64,000 nt of DNA from positions 1 to 64,000 of the forward strand of contig NZ_SRIB01000010.1 in NCBI RefSeq assembly GCF_004684055.1, read 5' to 3'. Source of the stretch: Soehngenia longivitae (GTDB lineage: Bacteria; Bacillota; Clostridia; Tissierellales; Tissierellaceae). A program made the position numbers and the translations under genes. Shown in pieces: positions 63,219-64,000 of this stretch. Position 1 is the first letter of the stretch. Every line of letters starts with the position of its first letter. The notes under the pieces were generated by a model, which was not told where the DNA came from, searched no databases, and saw only the letters and a program-made list of their open reading frames with translations.

Positions 63219-64000
63219 CTATCCTTTTACAGAACCGCTTGTTAGTCCAGATACAAGCTGCTTTTGCAAAGCTATGAATAGTATTACAATTGGTACAGCA
63301 GTTAAAAGTCCTCCTGCCGCAAAAGCCGGTTGATTCATAGTTCTAAAATCGGTTACAAGTGTATAAAGCCCTGCAGCTAAAGTGTATGATTGTGGGCTCG
63401 TTAACAACACCTTGGCTAATAGATAATCCATAAAAGGTCCGATAAATGACCAAAGTGCAATTATAGTCAGCATTGGCCTAGCTATTGGCATGATTATCAA
63501 TCTGTAAACATTAAAATTAGAACAGCCATCAATTTTAGCGGCATCATCTAATTCTGTAGAAACAGAGTCTATATAGCCTTTTAGTATAAATGTATTTGAG
63601 GCTATTGCTCCTCCTGTGTAAATTAAAATTAACATCATCTGTCTACTGAATTGAGGAATTATCGCCGAAACTATGGAATGCATAGTAAAATAAGCCGTTA
63701 TACCAGCAAATGTTGGTATTGTCTGGATAAGTAATATTGCCATTAACGATGCATTCCTTCCCTTAAATCTATACCTAGAATATGCATATCCTGTGAATGA
63801 TACGACAATTAAAGTCAATATAGCGGTTGTTCCTGCAATTATCAAAGTATTTTTAACCCAAGTTAAATAAAGTGTTTCGGTAAAAAGATATTGAAAATGT
63901 CTAATTGAAAACTCAAAATTTGAATTCGCCATTATATATTGTTGCTGCTTTCCATTGAATGCTGAAACAAACATTTGAAAAAGAGGCCAGATAATGGCAT
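63219..64000 (-). CDS. sugar ABC transporter permease, MalG type (partial at right edge)
   Basis: The frame stays open to the end of the window: upstream of an internal ATG (63974) it reads AIIWPLFQMFVSAFNGK, typical of permease interior sequence, so the true start lies beyond 64000. At least 260 residues are present, with five or more membrane helices and the EAA loop ELDDAAKIDGCSNFNVYRLI near the middle that contacts the ATPase. It ends in VSGLTSGSVKG, a usual C-terminus for MalG-like permeases. The second permease and binding protein are probably further right. Confidence 0.93.
   Translation of the reverse strand, partial: AIIWPLFQMFVSAFNGKQQQYIMANSNFEFSIRHFQYLFTETLYLTWVKNTLIIAGTTAILTLIVVSFTGYAYSRYRFKGRNASLMAILLIQTIPTFAGITAYFTMHSIVSAIIPQFSRQMMLILIYTGGAIASNTFILKGYIDSVSTELDDAAKIDGCSNFNVYRLIIMPIARPMLTIIALWSFIGPFMDYLLAKVLLTSPQSYTLAAGLYTLVTDFRTMNQPAFAAGGLLTAVPIVILFIALQKQLVSGLTSGSVKG

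Noticed and set aside
1-64000. tRNA genes, CRISPR arrays, insertion sequences or prophage genes
   Set aside because: No cloverleaf-like, spaced-repeat, transposase or phage-structural sequence was seen on either strand by reading.

Overview
The window is a compact, AT-rich, almost fully coding chromosomal segment of a Gram-positive anaerobe. Butyrate-pathway genes (crt, hbd, bcd, etfBA), a Na+-translocating methylmalonyl-CoA decarboxylase, a superoxide reductase, a tyrosine T-box and a Bacillus/Clostridia-like housekeeping gene order point to Clostridia in the broad sense. A Tissierellales-type organism is my best guess and is inference. No insertion sequence, prophage, CRISPR array or tRNA gene was seen. 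No gene-free stretch exceeds 300 bases; the longest (38848-39116) holds the tyrS promoter and T-box.

Layout. Positions 1-103 carry a strong promoter and leader, read on the minus strand, of a probable rRNA operon lying off the left edge. A GT4 glycosyltransferase gene, lysS, greA, dusB, coaX and a probable pantothenate ECF S component follow (104-6045). A P1-family peptidase gene (6174-7130) precedes an eight-gene methylmalonyl-CoA operon (7217-14223): mutase large and B12 subunits, MeaB, epimerase and the four-subunit decarboxylase, transcribed from one promoter whose -35 lies in a 23-bp inverted repeat. Next is the conserved run ftsH, hpt, tilS, yabR, divIC, rqcP, hup, mazG, murJ-like, prsA, mfd, pth, prs, glmU, spoVG (14408-30850), with murC divergent. 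The sporulation genes usual in this run in spore formers (yabP, yabQ, spoIIE, spoVT) are absent here.

From 32.5 to 43.5 kb lie crt-hbd, a set of rlmL-like, cobalamin adenosyltransferase, PAS-phosphatase and pgi genes, superoxide reductase, tyrS, and bcd-etfB-etfA. From 43.5 to 53 kb are pgeF, a Nudix gene, a patatin gene, dCMP deaminase, RNase H, an alanine/Na+ symporter, pgpA, and a flavinylation set: an FMN-binding lipoprotein, ApbE, and a large lipoprotein with two FMN_bind-like repeats. Right of this are glmS, apt, a divergent MurE-like ligase with an ATP-grasp ligase, DUF5317, an HD-GYP protein, an uncharacterised small peptide with a structured leader, an unknown conserved protein, and a LacI/ABC sugar-transport set whose permease gene runs off the right edge.

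How the genes fit together. The mutase, epimerase and decarboxylase would convert succinyl-CoA to propionyl-CoA and CO2 while exporting Na+. The adenosyltransferase at 36684 can supply adenosylcobalamin, and the symporter could use the Na+ gradient. Crt, Hbd, Bcd and Etf form most of the acetoacetyl-CoA to butyryl-CoA branch; thiolase is not in the window. GlmS, GlmU, MurC, the MurJ-like flippase, the MurE-like ligase, the ATP-grasp ligase and the racemase relate to the cell wall. The least explained parts are the peptide/hairpin locus at 60145-60350, the degenerate FMN_bind lipoprotein, and the MurE-like/ATP-grasp/racemase set.
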